In this document: positions 26,701 through 34,153 of the stretch, one piece after another
How positions within the stretch are numbered: position 1 is the stretch's first letter
How the letters are laid out: the number at the start of each line of letters is the position of its first letter
Assembly: GCA_030433115.1 (NCBI GenBank)
Contig: JAUILH010000020.1
Span: 1-42,755 of the forward strand
Source: Bacteroidia bacterium
Lineage (GTDB): Bacteria; Bacteroidota; Bacteroidia; Flavobacteriales_D; JAUILH01
Direction: 5' to 3'
Length of the DNA: 42,755 nt
Position numbers and translations under genes: made by a program
Notes under the pieces: generated by a model
Databases searched by the model: none
The model's input: only the letters and a program-made list of their open reading frames with translations
What the model was told of the DNA's origin: nothing

Positions 26701-27675
26701 AATTCCTTTTGATTTATTGTTGGTTGCATCTCCAAAACTGGCAGACCAATCCATTGCGCCTTGATACATGGTCTTAAATACCCAGGTATCTTCAATGCCG
26801 TTTCCAAAACTATTGGAAGTACATGAGACAATGTAGCCATCTCCATCATCACTCACGAACGGATTACTCTCACTGACATTTCCTCCATAGGTTTTTGACC
26901 ACCTGGGGGTACCCAAAGTAGAAGTTTCCGTCAAAATAATGTCGCTTCCTCCTGCCATGGTTACTTTTGTTCCGCTTAGTAAAAAACCGGTTGTGTTGGC
27001 AAGCGTCAATACACCTGAATATTGCACATCAGTATGCTCACGTGTAAAATAATGATTTCCAGTACTTTCATATACCTGAATTAAATAGGAGTCTGAACCA
27101 GACCTGCCTAGCACAGCTAACCTGGTGGAATATTGTGCCAAATCCAATAATTGATAAGCCACACTCGTTTCCTTTGTCCACAATTGGCTTCCCGAAAACG
27201 ACAATTTTATAATCGCACCATGATGAGTGCTGCTGTAGTAATTTCTTCCTACTGCACACAGATTACCGTCATTGGTTTCTATGATGCCATTGGCTTCACC
27301 AGTTGTGCCTAATTGTCGAATCCATTCAAAATTACCTGTTGCATCAATTTTACCTACTGCAAATGCGTTGGCCAGTTCTCCAGCAAAGGCATAACTCCCA
27401 TCAGACAATTGAATAAAATCATTGACCTCAATTGTACCTGTACCACTATAGGTGTAAGACCAATCAACAGAGCCATCATTAAAAGTTCTACAGACCAATA
27501 GTTCATTACCTTCCTGACCTACTAAAACACTACCGCCATTGTTGTCTTGTACAATGAATTTTGGCTCATTTAAAGAGCTAAAAGCGTATTCTTTTTCAAA
27601 AGTCTCGAACTGCGCGCCGACAGATTTCACCATCACACATAACGAAAGCAAAGCACAAATCTTGAAAGATCTCAT
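23758..27675 (-). CDS. T9SS type A cargo protein with SprB repeats
   Basis: A 1305-residue secreted protein. It has a signal peptide (MRSFKICALLSLCVMVKSVGAQ), a long N-terminal region of propeller-like repeats (about 25-790; units such as DGYIYVVGGGSGN and DGYLLTGRIINSTP), three SprB repeats (about 805-1025; CSGNSEGAIDVTVEGG, PYTFSWSSGQ and VTDNLGC-type endings), fibronectin-like segments (about 1040-1215) and a C-terminal type A T9SS sorting domain (about 1225-1305; FQLYPNPNQGEF, MRLYSMSGTLISE, LSAGIYFVELDG). SprB repeats are known from the gliding adhesin SprB. It probably acts as a surface adhesin or is released. ATG 27675 is chosen over 27696, since the latter lies inside a -7-like box and the former begins the signal peptide. 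Confidence 0.92.
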   Translation of the reverse strand: MRSFKICALLSLCVMVKSVGAQFETFEKEYAFSSLNEPKFIVQDNNGGSVLVGQEGNELLVCRTFNDGSVDWSYTYSGTGTIEVNDFIQLSDGSYAFAGELANAFAVGKIDATGNFEWIRQLGTTGEANGIIETNDGNLCAVGRNYYSSTHHGAIIKLSFSGSQLWTKETSVAYQLLDLAQYSTRLAVLGRSGSDSYLIQVYESTGNHYFTREHTDVQYSGVLTLANTTGFLLSGTKVTMAGGSDIILTETSTLGTPRWSKTYGGNVSESNPFVSDDGDGYIVSCTSNSFGNGIEDTWVFKTMYQGAMDWSASFGDATNNKSKGIFKNEEENGYYLLYGQGIGTEGFNDYTYRLLKTSLNGKTSCQSNLVNVLSADYALSYLTASNTISNGIAIGGTQSASRTVKTPVVNDICLNTASNPVPYQKVLGSPSSDYGEHSLTFPDESIVSLAFAESAPLGGEDCYVSKVTYSGDTLWTSYLGTTGNEGGLTMCRTEDNGIVIAGYRDFSDVNGYIIKLDENGNIEWTKEYDNGNFDEVRSGGDGYIYVVGGGSGNTNFVKLDLGGNELFNLSYDLGNNVSALEIDKVGNIIVTIDDFPSFNIFKLNSSGTIIDNASFSNVYRPEGILIADDGYLLTGRIINSTPYLIKLDNSFNIDWSKTFSGSNSDIFYNAIDFNNHYKIAASFGGKATIISTDYQGNVTWAKSYGDLSFSSAPTRIIRTHRNGFFVTSSSKDFTNGLSDLYIINTDSLGNSNSPCYESNITVTSSAFGLSAGSASNSGGTPSSGFFDNATQRLVGSAFNLFPGIKITGTVTDVLCSGNSEGAIDVTVEGGISPYTFSWSSGQLTEDISNVAANAYTITVTDNLGCVTTESFTITEPAPISIMTSTTETSCHDSGDGTATATVTGGVQPYNYLWSVGQQSTTAIGLFSGNYIINIVDANGCLASNIATVTEPSPLEVTFSTSPTTCGTSLGSALANPTGGTPGYTILWNGTTSGNSVSNLSEGIQQIQITDDNGCVLNDSVNITSTVNPQEICAITVDSSSTNNVIVWEKDAAQNIEGYKIYRNIAGAYSVIGYQPYDSLSQFTDNSFGINPNVTSYRYRITAVDTCGNESVPSDFHETIHLTVNQGVSGEANLIWDNYEGFAFNYYRILRDSTGSNNWEVLDSVTNSNFTYTDFNVPLLGAQYAIEIVVPGSCTSSRANHNTTRSNKTQPVAGPGTGTAVESMISQTFQLYPNPNQGEFRITFKSMHTKEVQMRLYSMSGTLISEQLLSIKKGNNDVMMSLSELSAGIYFVELDGSTRERFVINR

Positions 27676-27693
27676 ATTAAACGGTTTAAAACA

Positions 27694-27701
27694 CAAACTT
27701 A
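27694..27701 (-). promoter_or_regulatory. Putative -7 promoter box of the T9SS type A gene
   Basis: On the minus strand TAAGTTTG fits TAnnTTTG, 18 bases before the ATG at 27675. At the -33 position there is only a TTTT stretch. Its overlap with the upstream ATG at 27696 argues for the shorter start. Confidence 0.4.
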
Positions 27702-27862
27702 TAGATAATAATCGGTGTTTAAAAGAACTAAATCAAGCTTTCGTCTATTTTATTTCAACATGGCATCACACTTATCCTCCATCCAATTTACTGTATACAG
27801 TTATTACTCAAAATAGATTGCTGCTCATCTGTAAACTATCAAGCTCCATTGATTTTCCTTAC

Positions 27863-27870
27863 TATATTTG
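27863..27870 (+). promoter_or_regulatory. Putative -7 promoter box of nth
   Basis: TATATTTG fits TAnnTTTG exactly and ends four bases (CTGT) before the ATG at 27875. The same CTGT-ATG junction follows the box of the TPR lipoprotein gene. It fixes the start of nth against a long in-frame upstream extension, and no -33 TTTG is obvious. Confidence 0.5.
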
Positions 27871-27874
27871 CTGT

Positions 27875-28519
27875 ATGACCATCAAAGAGAAAGCAGAATA
27901 CGTTGTTGAAGAGTTGGAAAAACTGTACCCGGAAACTCCCGTACCTTTAGATCATAAAGACTCCTACACCCTTCTTATCGCCGTATTGCTCTCCGCACAA
28001 TGTACAGATGAGCGGGTAAACAAAATTACACCCTCTTTATTTAAACAAGCTGACAATCCATTTGATATGGTTAAGCTGGATGTGGAAGATATTCGAGAAA
28101 TCATTAAGCCCTGTGGTTTGTCCCCAAGGAAATCGAAGGCAATCTATGGTCTATCAGAAATCCTCATTGATAAATACAACGGAGAGGTGCCTCAGTCGTT
28201 TGAAGCACTGGAGGAATTACCCGGTGTTGGACACAAGACGGCTTCTGTGGTCATGGCTCAGGCATTCGGCGTTCCTGCTTTTCCGGTTGACACGCACATA
28301 CACCGTTTGATGTATCGTTGGGGGCTCACGAATGGCAAAAATGTGGCGCAAACGGAGAAAGACGCCAAAAGATTATTTCCTAAAGAACTCTGGAATAAGC
28401 TACATTTGCAGATCATTTTTTACGGCAGAGAATACTCTCCGGCAAGAAGTCCTAAATTGGATAAAGATTACATTACAAGAACCATTGGTCGTAAATCTGA
28501 AATTGCAAAACTGAAATGA
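27875..28519 (+). CDS. nth: Endonuclease III lacking the iron-sulfur cluster loop
   Basis: A 214-residue base-excision repair glycosylase/AP lyase that removes oxidised pyrimidines. The helix-hairpin-helix LPGVGHKTASVV contains the catalytic Lys (K121), and the catalytic Asp lies in VDTHIHR (D139), both at the expected positions; LLSAQCTDERVNK is typical. The C-terminus reads GREYSPARSPKLDKDYITRT where other family members carry four Cys for a 4Fe-4S cluster; none is present. From memory this Cys-less form is common in Bacteroidota. ATG 27875 is chosen, as the in-frame sequence upstream to 27539 is not family-like and overlaps the neighbouring gene. Its last four bases (ATGA) overlap the start of the solute-binding-protein-like gene. 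Confidence 0.95.
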   Translation: MTIKEKAEYVVEELEKLYPETPVPLDHKDSYTLLIAVLLSAQCTDERVNKITPSLFKQADNPFDMVKLDVEDIREIIKPCGLSPRKSKAIYGLSEILIDKYNGEVPQSFEALEELPGVGHKTASVVMAQAFGVPAFPVDTHIHRLMYRWGLTNGKNVAQTEKDAKRLFPKELWNKLHLQIIFYGREYSPARSPKLDKDYITRTIGRKSEIAKLK

Positions 28520-29373
28520 TCAAAATTAGAGTGGGTGGTGTTCCCGAGCATTTTAATCTTCCGTGGCATTTGTGTCAGGAAGAAGGGTTATTTGAAGCAC
28601 TAGGGGTCAACATTGAGTGGAAAGATTTTCCAGGTGGAACAGGAGCTATGACCAGAGAACTCCGTCATCATGGCTTAGATATGGCCCTGGTACTCACCGA
28701 GGGAATGATCAGTGACATCAGTTTGGGGAACAAATCAAAAATCCTGAGTTTTTACACTGCCAGCCCGTTAGTTTGGGGGGTACACACTACTGCTTACAAC
28801 AAATTTGAAGTTGTTAAAGACGTAGATCCTCCCATATTTGCAATAAGCCGATGGGGATCAGGATCTCATTTAATGGCTTATTTATTTGCCAAAAATCAGG
28901 GTTGGAATCCGCAAACGGACATCAACTTTAAAGTGGTCGGAAACCTTAATGGCGCCAGAGAATCTTTGGCTGAAAAGACCTCCAATCTATTCATGTGGGA
29001 GAAATTCACCACCAAACCTTTTGTGGACAGTGAAGAGCTCAAGCGACTTACCAATCAAGCAACTCCCTGGCCTTGTTTTGTCCTGGCGGGCACCAATGAT
29101 TTCTTATCCAAACATGATGAATTGGCTGAAAAGGTTTTGAACACAGTTTTAAAAAGAGCTCACGAACTAAAAAATAGTGAAAAAGGACCTGCACTGATTG
29201 CAGAACGGTATCAACTGGAAGAAAAGGATGTGAGAGAATGGCTGAGCATTACGAACTGGCAAGCACAAAGCAATACAGACGAGAAAAGCATAGAGATGTG
29301 TATCGAAACACTGGAAGAATTGGCGATTCTTAAAAGATCCATCACGGTGGATGAACTTGTCTGGAAAAAATAA
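28516..29373 (+). CDS. Cytoplasmic solute-binding-protein-like protein (Ca3427-like)
   Basis: A 285-residue protein with the periplasmic-binding-protein type 2 fold pattern: KIRVGGVPEHFNLPWHLCQE, a GGTGAMTRELRHHGLDMALVL segment, and SRWGSGSHLMAYLFAKN. This matches the family around the fungal protein Ca3427 and its bacterial relatives as I recall it. Unlike transporters' binding proteins it has no signal peptide, and there are no permease or ATPase genes nearby, so it probably works in the cytoplasm; the ligand is unknown. It overlaps nth by four bases (ATGA), indicating translational coupling. A hairpin directly after the stop may end the transcript. What it could contribute to repair or to NMT1/THI5-like metabolism cannot be told from the sequence. 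Confidence 0.8.
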   Translation: MIKIRVGGVPEHFNLPWHLCQEEGLFEALGVNIEWKDFPGGTGAMTRELRHHGLDMALVLTEGMISDISLGNKSKILSFYTASPLVWGVHTTAYNKFEVVKDVDPPIFAISRWGSGSHLMAYLFAKNQGWNPQTDINFKVVGNLNGARESLAEKTSNLFMWEKFTTKPFVDSEELKRLTNQATPWPCFVLAGTNDFLSKHDELAEKVLNTVLKRAHELKNSEKGPALIAERYQLEEKDVREWLSITNWQAQSNTDEKSIEMCIETLEELAILKRSITVDELVWKK

Positions 29374-29392
29374 ATCCCGCCAAGGCGGGATT
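29364..29392 (-). terminator. Strong hairpin terminator between convergent genes
   Basis: AATCCCGCC (29373-29381) and GGCGGGATT (29384-29392) form a nine-base-pair stem with an AA loop. On the minus strand it is followed by a T-rich tract (TTATTTTTTCC), making a good terminator for the small gene at 29398. It begins at the stop codon of the plus-strand gene and may serve that side too, although the plus strand lacks a T-run. Confidence 0.8.
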
Positions 29393-29397
29393 ATCAA

Positions 29398-29598
29398 TTA
29401 ATTTAAAGTTAGAATTTGTTTTCCGAGCGATCTGGTTTGGGTAGTTCCCAATGATTTCGAATAAGCTAGAATCGTGTTTAAACTTGATTCTTTCAACTCA
29501 TTGTTTTCTCGCATTTCAGTTCCCAATAATTCGGCTCTGTTGTTTGCTTCTTGTCTGGATGTTTCGGAAAGTTCTTTTAGAGTAAAGGTTTTAATCAT
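29398..29598 (-). CDS. Small protein downstream of the ECF sigma factor
   Basis: A 66-residue, mostly helical, charged protein of unknown function (MIKTFTLKELSETSRQEA at the start, LNTILAYSKSLGTTQTRSLG near the end). There is no signal peptide or membrane segment. It looks genuine: it lies 66 bases behind the sigma factor in the same direction and is closed by a strong terminator directly after its stop. From memory, small proteins with a similar NTILxYSKxL-type C-terminus occur next to sigma factors in other Bacteroidota. An inverted repeat (AGGCTT/AAGCCT, 29599-29604 and 29623-29628) abuts the start codon and could affect translation. A regulator of the sigma factor is a possibility but not shown. 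Confidence 0.65.
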   Translation of the reverse strand: MIKTFTLKELSETSRQEANNRAELLGTEMRENNELKESSLNTILAYSKSLGTTQTRSLGKQILTLN

Positions 29599-29664
29599 AG
29601 GCTTGTTTGATAAAGTTAATTTAAGCCTATAACGCCATCTTTTTTTGTTTATTGTTCCAACATG

Positions 29665-30267
29665 CTAATAAGTCATGATCATTTGATTTTCTTCAATCAG
29701 TCTTCTTAGATTAATCAGGGCATAGCGCATTCTTCCCAATGCCGTATTGATACTCACTCCGGTCTTTTCAGAAATGTCTTTAAAACTCATATCCTGGTAA
29801 TGTCTCATCACAACAACTTCTCGTTGCTCTTCTGGTAAATAGTCCAAGAGTTTCTTGACATCACTGAATACCTGATCCATCACGATTTTGTCTTCAATGC
29901 TTTGATCATCCATTTTCAGTATAGAGAAAATATCAAAATCTTCATCCTCTCCATTGCTGGCATAAATGTTGGCTTTGGGCATTTTTTTTGCCTTTCTGAA
30001 ATGATCGATGATTAAATTATGAGCAATGCGCATCACCCATGGCAGAAATTTGCCCTCTTCATTATACTTACCTTTTTTGAGCGTTTGAATAACCTTAATG
30101 AAGGTGTCCTGAAAAATGTCATTGGCGACATCCACATCTTTCACCATCATTTTAATGTAATTGAAGACTTTGTCCTTGTGACGATTCAACAACACCTCAA
30201 AAGAATTCTCATTTCCTTTGACGTAATGTCTGACTAGCTCCTTATCTGTGAGGGAAATAAATTGCAT
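29665..30267 (-). CDS. ECF-type RNA polymerase sigma factor
   Basis: A 200-residue sigma-70 family protein of the extracytoplasmic-function type. Region 2 (about 10-85) shows ELVRHYVKGNENSFEVLLNR, the DIFQDTFIKVIQ core-binding motif and FLPWVMRIAHNLIIDHFRK for -10 recognition. Region 4 (about 138-192) shows LPEEQREVVVMRHYQDMSFKD followed by a helix-turn-helix, ISEKTGVSINTALGRMRYAL. Linker and length are normal. No anti-sigma factor with a membrane segment is adjacent; the only neighbour in the same direction is the 66-residue protein. Its own promoter and regulon cannot be deduced. The 221 bases up to uvrA contain the divergent start regions but no clear consensus pair. Confidence 0.93.
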   Translation of the reverse strand: MQFISLTDKELVRHYVKGNENSFEVLLNRHKDKVFNYIKMMVKDVDVANDIFQDTFIKVIQTLKKGKYNEEGKFLPWVMRIAHNLIIDHFRKAKKMPKANIYASNGEDEDFDIFSILKMDDQSIEDKIVMDQVFSDVKKLLDYLPEEQREVVVMRHYQDMSFKDISEKTGVSINTALGRMRYALINLRRLIEENQMIMTY

Positions 30268-30488
30268 AACTCAACTTTAAATTAATTACTACGTGATCAA
30301 ATTTTTTTAAAGTAAAGTTTTCTCTATATGCAATATTTTTTCAGGGTTTGTACTCGTTAAACAATTAGAACCTAAATTTGTTACAGGTATCCAATCATTT
30401 TGATCAAATATATAGTTTTCTATACGCAAACACCAAATTATTGGGTACATTTAACAGTGTTTAACATTTAAAGTGTAAGATTGACTGA

Positions 30489-33260
30489 GTGAACGGTAAG
30501 AAGAACATTATTATCAGAGGCGCAAGGGTACACAACCTAAAAAATATAAATCTCGACATCCCTAAAAACAGGTTTGTTGTGATAACCGGACTCAGTGGTT
30601 CCGGGAAATCATCCTTAGCATTTGACACACTATATGCAGAAGGGCAAAGACGCTATGTAGAGAGTCTGTCCTCATATGCGCGTCAATTTTTGGGCCGACT
30701 CGACAAACCGGAGGTGGATATGATCAAAGGCATTTCACCAGCCATTGCCATCGAACAAAAAGTAAGCTCTACTAATCCCAGATCAACTGTAGGAACTACC
30801 TCAGAGATTTATGAATATTTGAGGCTGCTTTATGCGAGAATTGGCAAAACATATTCTCCGGTAAGTGGTGAACAAGTCAAAAAACACCGCATTGAAGACG
30901 TCTTAGATTACCTGACGAAAAAAGAAGACGGTGAAAAAGTAATGCTCGGTTGTCCTCTCATTATTCCCGACGACAGAGATGTAGACAAACATTTGGACAT
31001 TCTTTCCCAACAAGGTTTTTCCAGATTGTTAATTGACGGAAAGACAGTATCATTTGAGGACTATTCCCAAAAGAAAGATGTTCAGGTTGAGTTACTGGTA
31101 GACAGGTTCATTGTAAAAAATGAGGATCAAGACAACCTCAACCGCATCATGGATTCAGTTCAAACTGCCTTCTATGAAGGTCATGGAGAGTGCTTTCTTC
31201 ACTTTAAGGATGACAAAATCCCTTTTAGTAACCAATTTGAACTGGATGGTATTCTATTTGAAGAACCCAGTGACAATTTTTTCAGTTTCAATAGTCCCAT
31301 TGGTGCCTGCAAAACGTGTGAAGGTTTTGGAAGTGTGATTGGCGTTGATCCGGATTTGGTCATTCCTGATAAATCAAAGTCAATTTACGAAGGCGCCATT
31401 GCTTGCTGGGAAAGTCCCTCAATGAACATGTGGAAGAATGACTTGATCGAATGTGCCGCACAATACGACATTCCTGTCCATAAACCATTTCACGAGTTGA
31501 GTCCGGAACAAAAACAACTCGTATGGGATGGCAATGAAGACTTTCAGGGATTGGATGATTTTTTCAAATTCATAGAGAGTAAAACCTACAAAATTCAATA
31601 TAGGGTAATGCTCAGTCGGTATAGAGGTAAAACACCTTGTCAGGACTGTCATGGAAGTCGTATCCGTAAAGACGCTGGCTATGTTAAAATTGATGGTACA
31701 AGCATTCAGGAACTTTTAGTGTCTCCCATCAGCAAATGCCTTACATTTTTTGAAAATCTTAAGCTCAATGAACACGACACGCAAATAGCCAATCGTCTTC
31801 TAAAGGAAATCACTAGCCGATTAAAGTATCTCTGTGACGTGGGACTTGGTTACCTTAACCTTAATCGACCTGCAGCCACTTTGTCCGGTGGAGAATCACA
31901 ACGAATCAACCTGGCTACCTCTTTGGGAAGCAGCTTGGTGGGCTCCATGTACATTCTGGATGAACCAAGTATTGGACTGCATCCGAGAGACGGTCAACGT
32001 CTAATTTCAGTATTAAGGTCTCTTCAGGACATTGGAAATACAGTTATTGTGGTAGAACATGAAGAAGACATGATGCAGGAGGCAGACCACATTATAGACA
32101 TGGGACCGATGGCCGGAAGTTTTGGTGGTGAAGTGGTTTTCTCAGGTACGCACAAAGAATTGATTAATACGACAAATAGCCTCACGGCCGACTATCTTCT
32201 TAAGCGAAAGCAGATTCCGATTCCGGCTTCAAGAAGAAAATCAGCCTACTCCATTCTTGTGGAGGGTGCCCGAGAAAATAACCTAAAAAATGTCTCGGTA
32301 GATTTCCCGCTGAATACATTGACATGTGTTACGGGCGTGAGCGGATCCGGCAAGTCTACTTTGGTTCGACAGGTGCTTTATCCCGGACTTAAAAAACTCA
32401 TGGGGCAATCTGCCGGAAAAACAGGAGAGCATGATGCCATCACCGGTGATTGGGGCGCGTTGAATGCTGTTGAAATGATTGACCAAAATCCTATTGGCAA
32501 ATCCTCAAGGTCCAATCCGGTTACCTACGTTAAAGCTTATGATGAGATTAGGCAACTTTATGCGTCTCAACAACTTTCTAAAATCAATGGTTACAAACCA
32601 TCTCATTTCTCTCTAAATGTGCCCAGCGGAAGGTGTGATGCCTGTGAAGGACTTGGGCAGATTAAAATTGAGATGCAGTTTATGGCAGACGTCTATCTCG
32701 ATTGTGAATCTTGTAAAGGAGAGCGTTTTAGAGATGAGATTCTGGAGGTCAAATTCAAAGAAAAAACCATCTCTGACATTCTTAAAATGACAGTTGATGA
32801 TGCCATTGAATTCTTCAATCAATCTGAACTAAGAGCTTGCAAGAAAATTGTCGAAAAAATTGGACCGCTTCAAGAAGTGGGATTGGGGTACATGCAGCTG
32901 GGACAGTCTTCCAATACTTTAAGCGGTGGTGAGGCGCAACGCGTCAAACTGGCTTCTTTTCTTGCCAAAGGTGAGCAGCAAAGTAAAACCCTTTTCATTT
33001 TTGACGAACCTACTACAGGACTCCATTTTCATGACATTAACTTCTTACTTAAAGCCCTTAATAAACTTGTTGACCAGGGACATTCTGTACTCATTATTGA
33101 ACACAATGGAGATGTCATTAAAAATGCGGATTGGGTGATTGATATCGGTCCTGAAGGCGGAGACAAAGGTGGCAAAATCATATTTGAAGGTACACCAGAG
33201 GACCTTGTTAAAGAGAAGTCGTCACACACAGGGCAATTTTTGAAAGAAAAACTGGCGTAA
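30489..33260 (+). CDS. uvrA: Excinuclease ABC subunit A
   Basis: UvrA is the damage-recognition ATPase of nucleotide-excision repair. The 923-residue protein has both ABC modules: Walker [10 protein letters not shown] (about 34-42), signature [13 protein letters not shown] and Walker B MYILDEPS in the first; [22 protein letters not shown] and LFIFDEPT in the second. Zinc-finger cysteine pairs are present (CKTCEG with CQDCHG; CDACEG with CESCKG). Length is normal. The start is GTG at 30489: an in-frame TGA directly precedes it and the family N-terminus ([19 protein letters not shown]) begins seven codons later. The upstream 221-base gap holds a TTTG at 30347 and a TAAATTTG at 30373, but the 22-base spacing is longer than consensus. 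Confidence 0.97.
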   Translation: MNGKKNIIIRGARVHNLKNINLDIPKNRFVVITGLSGSGKSSLAFDTLYAEGQRRYVESLSSYARQFLGRLDKPEVDMIKGISPAIAIEQKVSSTNPRSTVGTTSEIYEYLRLLYARIGKTYSPVSGEQVKKHRIEDVLDYLTKKEDGEKVMLGCPLIIPDDRDVDKHLDILSQQGFSRLLIDGKTVSFEDYSQKKDVQVELLVDRFIVKNEDQDNLNRIMDSVQTAFYEGHGECFLHFKDDKIPFSNQFELDGILFEEPSDNFFSFNSPIGACKTCEGFGSVIGVDPDLVIPDKSKSIYEGAIACWESPSMNMWKNDLIECAAQYDIPVHKPFHELSPEQKQLVWDGNEDFQGLDDFFKFIESKTYKIQYRVMLSRYRGKTPCQDCHGSRIRKDAGYVKIDGTSIQELLVSPISKCLTFFENLKLNEHDTQIANRLLKEITSRLKYLCDVGLGYLNLNRPAATLSGGESQRINLATSLGSSLVGSMYILDEPSIGLHPRDGQRLISVLRSLQDIGNTVIVVEHEEDMMQEADHIIDMGPMAGSFGGEVVFSGTHKELINTTNSLTADYLLKRKQIPIPASRRKSAYSILVEGARENNLKNVSVDFPLNTLTCVTGVSGSGKSTLVRQVLYPGLKKLMGQSAGKTGEHDAITGDWGALNAVEMIDQNPIGKSSRSNPVTYVKAYDEIRQLYASQQLSKINGYKPSHFSLNVPSGRCDACEGLGQIKIEMQFMADVYLDCESCKGERFRDEILEVKFKEKTISDILKMTVDDAIEFFNQSELRACKKIVEKIGPLQEVGLGYMQLGQSSNTLSGGEAQRVKLASFLAKGEQQSKTLFIFDEPTTGLHFHDINFLLKALNKLVDQGHSVLIIEHNGDVIKNADWVIDIGPEGGDKGGKIIFEGTPEDLVKEKSSHTGQFLKEKLA

Positions 33261-33266
33261 TTTTAG

Positions 33267-33274
33267 TATGTTAG
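33267..33274 (+). promoter_or_regulatory. Possible -7 box in the uvrA downstream gap
   Basis: TATGTTAG differs from TAnnTTTG at one base and ends four bases before the ATG at 33279. It sits in the 18-base gap after uvrA, so the next gene may be both co-transcribed and separately started. Confidence 0.25.
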
Positions 33275-33278
33275 GTAT

Positions 33279-34130
33279 ATGATGAGACATTTGCTCACCA
33301 TTTTTTGCGTGTTTATTTTGAACGTGTCCTGGGCACAGTTTGAGTGCGAAACCCTTGCCAAATTACCGGATAAGTTGAGAGAATCTTCCGGGTTGGTTTT
33401 TGAAAATGACAATAGTTTCTGGACCATTAATGATGGGGGGAACGGTCCTTACCTTTATAACATTGATTCAAGCGGGAAAATCAATAGAAAAGTTGAGCTT
33501 AAAGACCATAAAAACTATGACTGGGAAGCTCTGCACCTTTCCGATGATGGCTATTTGTACATTGGAGATTTTGGTAACAATGCCAATAAGAGAAAACATT
33601 TGAAAATCTTAAGAATTAAATTCTCCAAACTCATTGGCGGAGACGATTTTAAGGTAAAGGAACTTGAGTTTTCTTTCGATGATCAGGATAAATTCCCACC
33701 ATCCGACTCACAAAAAATCTACGATTGTGAAGCCATGGTAGTCGTTCGAGATAGCATCTATTTAATCACCAAAAACAGAACCAAGCCATACGACGGCAAA
33801 ATACACATCTATGCCATGTTGGCAGCACCGGGCAAACATAAAGCAAAACGAATCATGACCTATCAATCCGGAGTTAAAAACATGTACAACGGATGGATCA
33901 CAGATGCCGATATTAGACATCAGCATTTGTACCTATTGTCGCACAACAAGCTTTTTAAAATACCAAATTTCGCGCAAAATCCATTGGTCAAACGGAAACT
34001 CAAGACCTTTAAATTGTGCAGTTTTTCTCAAAAAGAAGCCATTGCTTTTGGGCATGGCAAGCGTTTTTATTTGACTGATGAAAAATTTGGTGTTTTAGGA
34101 CCTAAACTTTACAAAGTAACCTTACCTTAG
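33279..34130 (+). CDS. Secreted propeller-like hypothetical protein
   Basis: A 283-residue protein with a signal peptide (LLTIFCVFILNVSWAQ) and a body of repeated beta strands resembling a beta-propeller: LRESSGLVFENDNSFWTIND, GNGPYLYNIDSSGKI, YDWEALHLSDDGYLYIGDFG and IYDCEAMVVVRDSIYLITKN. The ESSGL, WTxNDGGN, DWEA and YIGDFGNN motifs are shared by a group of uncharacterised Bacteroidota proteins, from memory. No catalytic residues can be named. There is no T9SS sorting domain, so it should stay in the periplasm or be released by another route. It lies 18 bases after uvrA and 23 bases before the large sensor protein, so it may be co-transcribed with either. The start is ATG 33279 with an alternative ATG at 33282. 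Confidence 0.75.
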   Translation: MMRHLLTIFCVFILNVSWAQFECETLAKLPDKLRESSGLVFENDNSFWTINDGGNGPYLYNIDSSGKINRKVELKDHKNYDWEALHLSDDGYLYIGDFGNNANKRKHLKILRIKFSKLIGGDDFKVKELEFSFDDQDKFPPSDSQKIYDCEAMVVVRDSIYLITKNRTKPYDGKIHIYAMLAAPGKHKAKRIMTYQSGVKNMYNGWITDADIRHQHLYLLSHNKLFKIPNFAQNPLVKRKLKTFKLCSFSQKEAIAFGHGKRFYLTDEKFGVLGPKLYKVTLP

Positions 34131-34153
34131 ATTGTTCGTAGGTAGCTATTTAC

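Noticed and set aside
27539..27874. Long N-terminal extension of endonuclease III
   Set aside because: It overlaps the T9SS gene on the other strand, is not family-like, and a promoter box lies just before the ATG at 27875.
30347..30380. TTTG and TAAATTTG as a uvrA promoter
   Set aside because: The -7 box is good, but the spacing of 22 bases is longer than the usual 19 and the box lies about 110 bases from the start codon; too uncertain to list as a feature.
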